A stretch of DNA of 37,841 nt, from assembly GCA_021774195.1 (NCBI GenBank), contig JAJFJJ010000105.1:1-37841 (forward strand), written 5' to 3'. Source of the stretch: Nitrosomonas sp. Lineage in GTDB: Bacteria; Pseudomonadota; Gammaproteobacteria; Burkholderiales; Nitrosomonadaceae. Below, one piece after another: positions 36,265-37,841 of the stretch (the stretch's first letter is position 1; each line of letters opens with the position of its first letter). A program made the position numbers and the translations under genes. A model generated the notes under the pieces. That model did no database searches. It saw only the letters and a program-made list of their open reading frames with translations, and had not been told where the DNA came from.

Positions 36265-37110
36265 ATGACAAACAACCTGAAAAATGCCGAACAAAGAATT
36301 AAAACCGCTATCGATAGCAATGCCACAGCATTGGATTTATCATTGTTAAATCTAGAAGAAATACCAGAACTCGTTTTTGAAATAACCACCCTACAAACCC
36401 TGTTTCTACAATATAATAGCTTGCAAGTAATTCCAGATTCAATTGCCAACCTAAAAGCACTGATGACATTAGATGTCAGTGGCAATTCTATAAATACAAT
36501 CTCTTCCGCAATTGCATCTCTACCCAAATTGTATGGGCTTGTGTTGAGTCATAACAAACTCACAACAATTCCAGATATCATCACACAAATACCCTCTCTG
36601 AGTTTGCTTTATCTCGATATTAACCATATTCAGCATTTACCAACCAAATTCGCGCAGCTTTCACAAATGCGCTATCTCCTGTTGGGAGGCAATACCCTCC
36701 AAAATTTTCCCGAAGTGTTACTTAACTTAATCCAACTTTATCAACTGGACTTAAGCGGAAATCGACTAGCCAACATTCCCGCACAAATTTCCTACCTGAA
36801 GGAGTTGCGTATTCTGGATTTAAGTGGTAACAACATTCAACAGTTACCGTCGACCTTAGCAAAACTCACAAACCTGGAGAGACTACACCTAAATAACAAT
36901 CATCTTATGCAGGTCCCGGAAGTACTCACCCAGTTACCACAGATAAAGTGGCTGGATATTAGTAATAACGATCTCCAAGCGCTCCCCCAATCGTTCACCA
37001 ACCTTGTGCAGCTTGATTATCTCAACCTCAGAGAGAATCAGTTTGAGAATATTCCGAGTGATGTTTATCAAAAAAAACCGGATGAACTTATAAAATACAT
37101 CTGTGGATAG
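36265..37110 (+). CDS. Leucine-rich repeat protein
   Basis: About ten 23-aa LRRs (L..L.LSGN.L..IP..I..L) through the 281-aa ORF. Confidence 0.93.
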   Translation: MTNNLKNAEQRIKTAIDSNATALDLSLLNLEEIPELVFEITTLQTLFLQYNSLQVIPDSIANLKALMTLDVSGNSINTISSAIASLPKLYGLVLSHNKLTTIPDIITQIPSLSLLYLDINHIQHLPTKFAQLSQMRYLLLGGNTLQNFPEVLLNLIQLYQLDLSGNRLANIPAQISYLKELRILDLSGNNIQQLPSTLAKLTNLERLHLNNNHLMQVPEVLTQLPQIKWLDISNNDLQALPQSFTNLVQLDYLNLRENQFENIPSDVYQKKPDELIKYICG

Positions 37111-37149
37111 GAGTCAATGGGTAAAAGATCAAAGGATCAATGGGGTCAG

Positions 37150-37841
37150 ACTGCACGCCGTTACCGGCAATTTATCTAGCGGGTTAAAGTCCCGTCCGGG
37201 GAATTGCTCATTCACCCTGGTAGTACTGCGGAGCAGTATTTGAGTAATCGAATGCTGTAAGTTCCGCGAAGGCAAAGCTACAGGCCGCAACGTAAGTGAA
37301 TCTTTATTAGCCTCGTTAACTAATTGAGGATGTTGACTCTCTGATTTGAAGGGGAAAACTGATACTATCTGCCTGACAATGAGTGTTTCAGGTAGATCCT
37401 CCGGGGTTATAGGAGTGGCATGTAGCGGAAGATAGATTGTGCAGGACGGGAGATCCAATATGGTGGTTGCAGTGCCAACTGATTTATATAAGTGAAGAGC
37501 GAAATTAAATTGGGCTGTATTGGAAGTCTGAGGGGTTAAAAGTACCGATTGAAGATGAGCGACAACATAACGACATCTGAGGGAAGTGGCCCTGCTTTGT
37601 TCATGCTGAATTTATAGTACAGGGCGATGATGATTGCTGAAAGGCTAACAACATTAAGAAACTCGCAAGAGAGCGTCAGTGTGCTACAGAGGAAGCTATA
37701 CTTTAAAGCCAAGCATCAACCCACTTTTCGATTCTACAGTCTTTATGACAAAGTTTATCGGAGCGACGTACTGCAGCGTGCTTTTGAACTTGTCAGGCAA
37801 AACCAGGGTAGCCCCGGCATTGATGGGGAAACTTTTGAAGC
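37150..37841 (+). mobile_element. Group II intron (5' ribozyme portion plus start of IEP), 5' boundary uncertain, truncated by window edge
   Basis: ~470 nt non-coding structured-looking region (tagcgggttaaagtcccgtccgggga..) directly upstream of a LtrA-like ORF. Confidence 0.7.
37627..37841 (+). CDS. ltrA: Group II intron reverse transcriptase/maturase, N-terminal part (partial)
   Basis: [71 protein letters not shown] is the canonical RT-0/RT-1 N-terminus of group II intron IEPs. Confidence 0.93.
   Translation, partial: MMIAERLTTLRNSQESVSVLQRKLYFKAKHQPTFRFYSLYDKVYRSDVLQRAFELVRQNQGSPGIDGETFE

Noticed and set aside
37129-37458. 109-aa minus-strand ORF
   Set aside because: Lies within the structured 5' part of the group II intron; probably not coding.

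Overview
The window holds a nearly complete extracellular contractile injection system (eCIS; Afp/PVC/tailocin-like) locus at about 6.3-31.0 kb, followed by an effector/accessory module at about 31.0-37.1 kb. Upstream are ordinary chromosomal genes: a TetR-type regulator, glmS (minus strand), efp and an SGNH-hydrolase-like gene. Both window edges are mobile DNA: a truncated transposase/IS end at 1-~136 and a group II intron RT/maturase N-terminus running off the right edge. The particle genes are a single sheath, two tube-like proteins, a DUF5908-like 54-aa ORF missing from the supplied ORF track, a LysM/Afp7-like protein, a VgrG/Afp8-like spike, PAAR, gp25, two large baseplate proteins, a candidate fibre, a repeat-expanded tape measure and an AAA+ ATPase. 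The accessory genes include a membrane protein with PG-binding-like and GH18-like regions, a SAM methyltransferase, two DUF4157 effector-type proteins sharing modular N-termini, a pentameric ligand-gated ion channel (pLGIC)-like protein between those two effectors, and an LRR protein. Observations most worth checking are the pLGIC homologue in the cargo module, the GH18-like/three-TM protein, the ~1 kb repeats in the tape-measure gene, and a 142-bp MITE-like palindromic element with apparent 8-bp target duplication between the spike and PAAR genes. All family calls were made by eye from the sequence; no database search was run.
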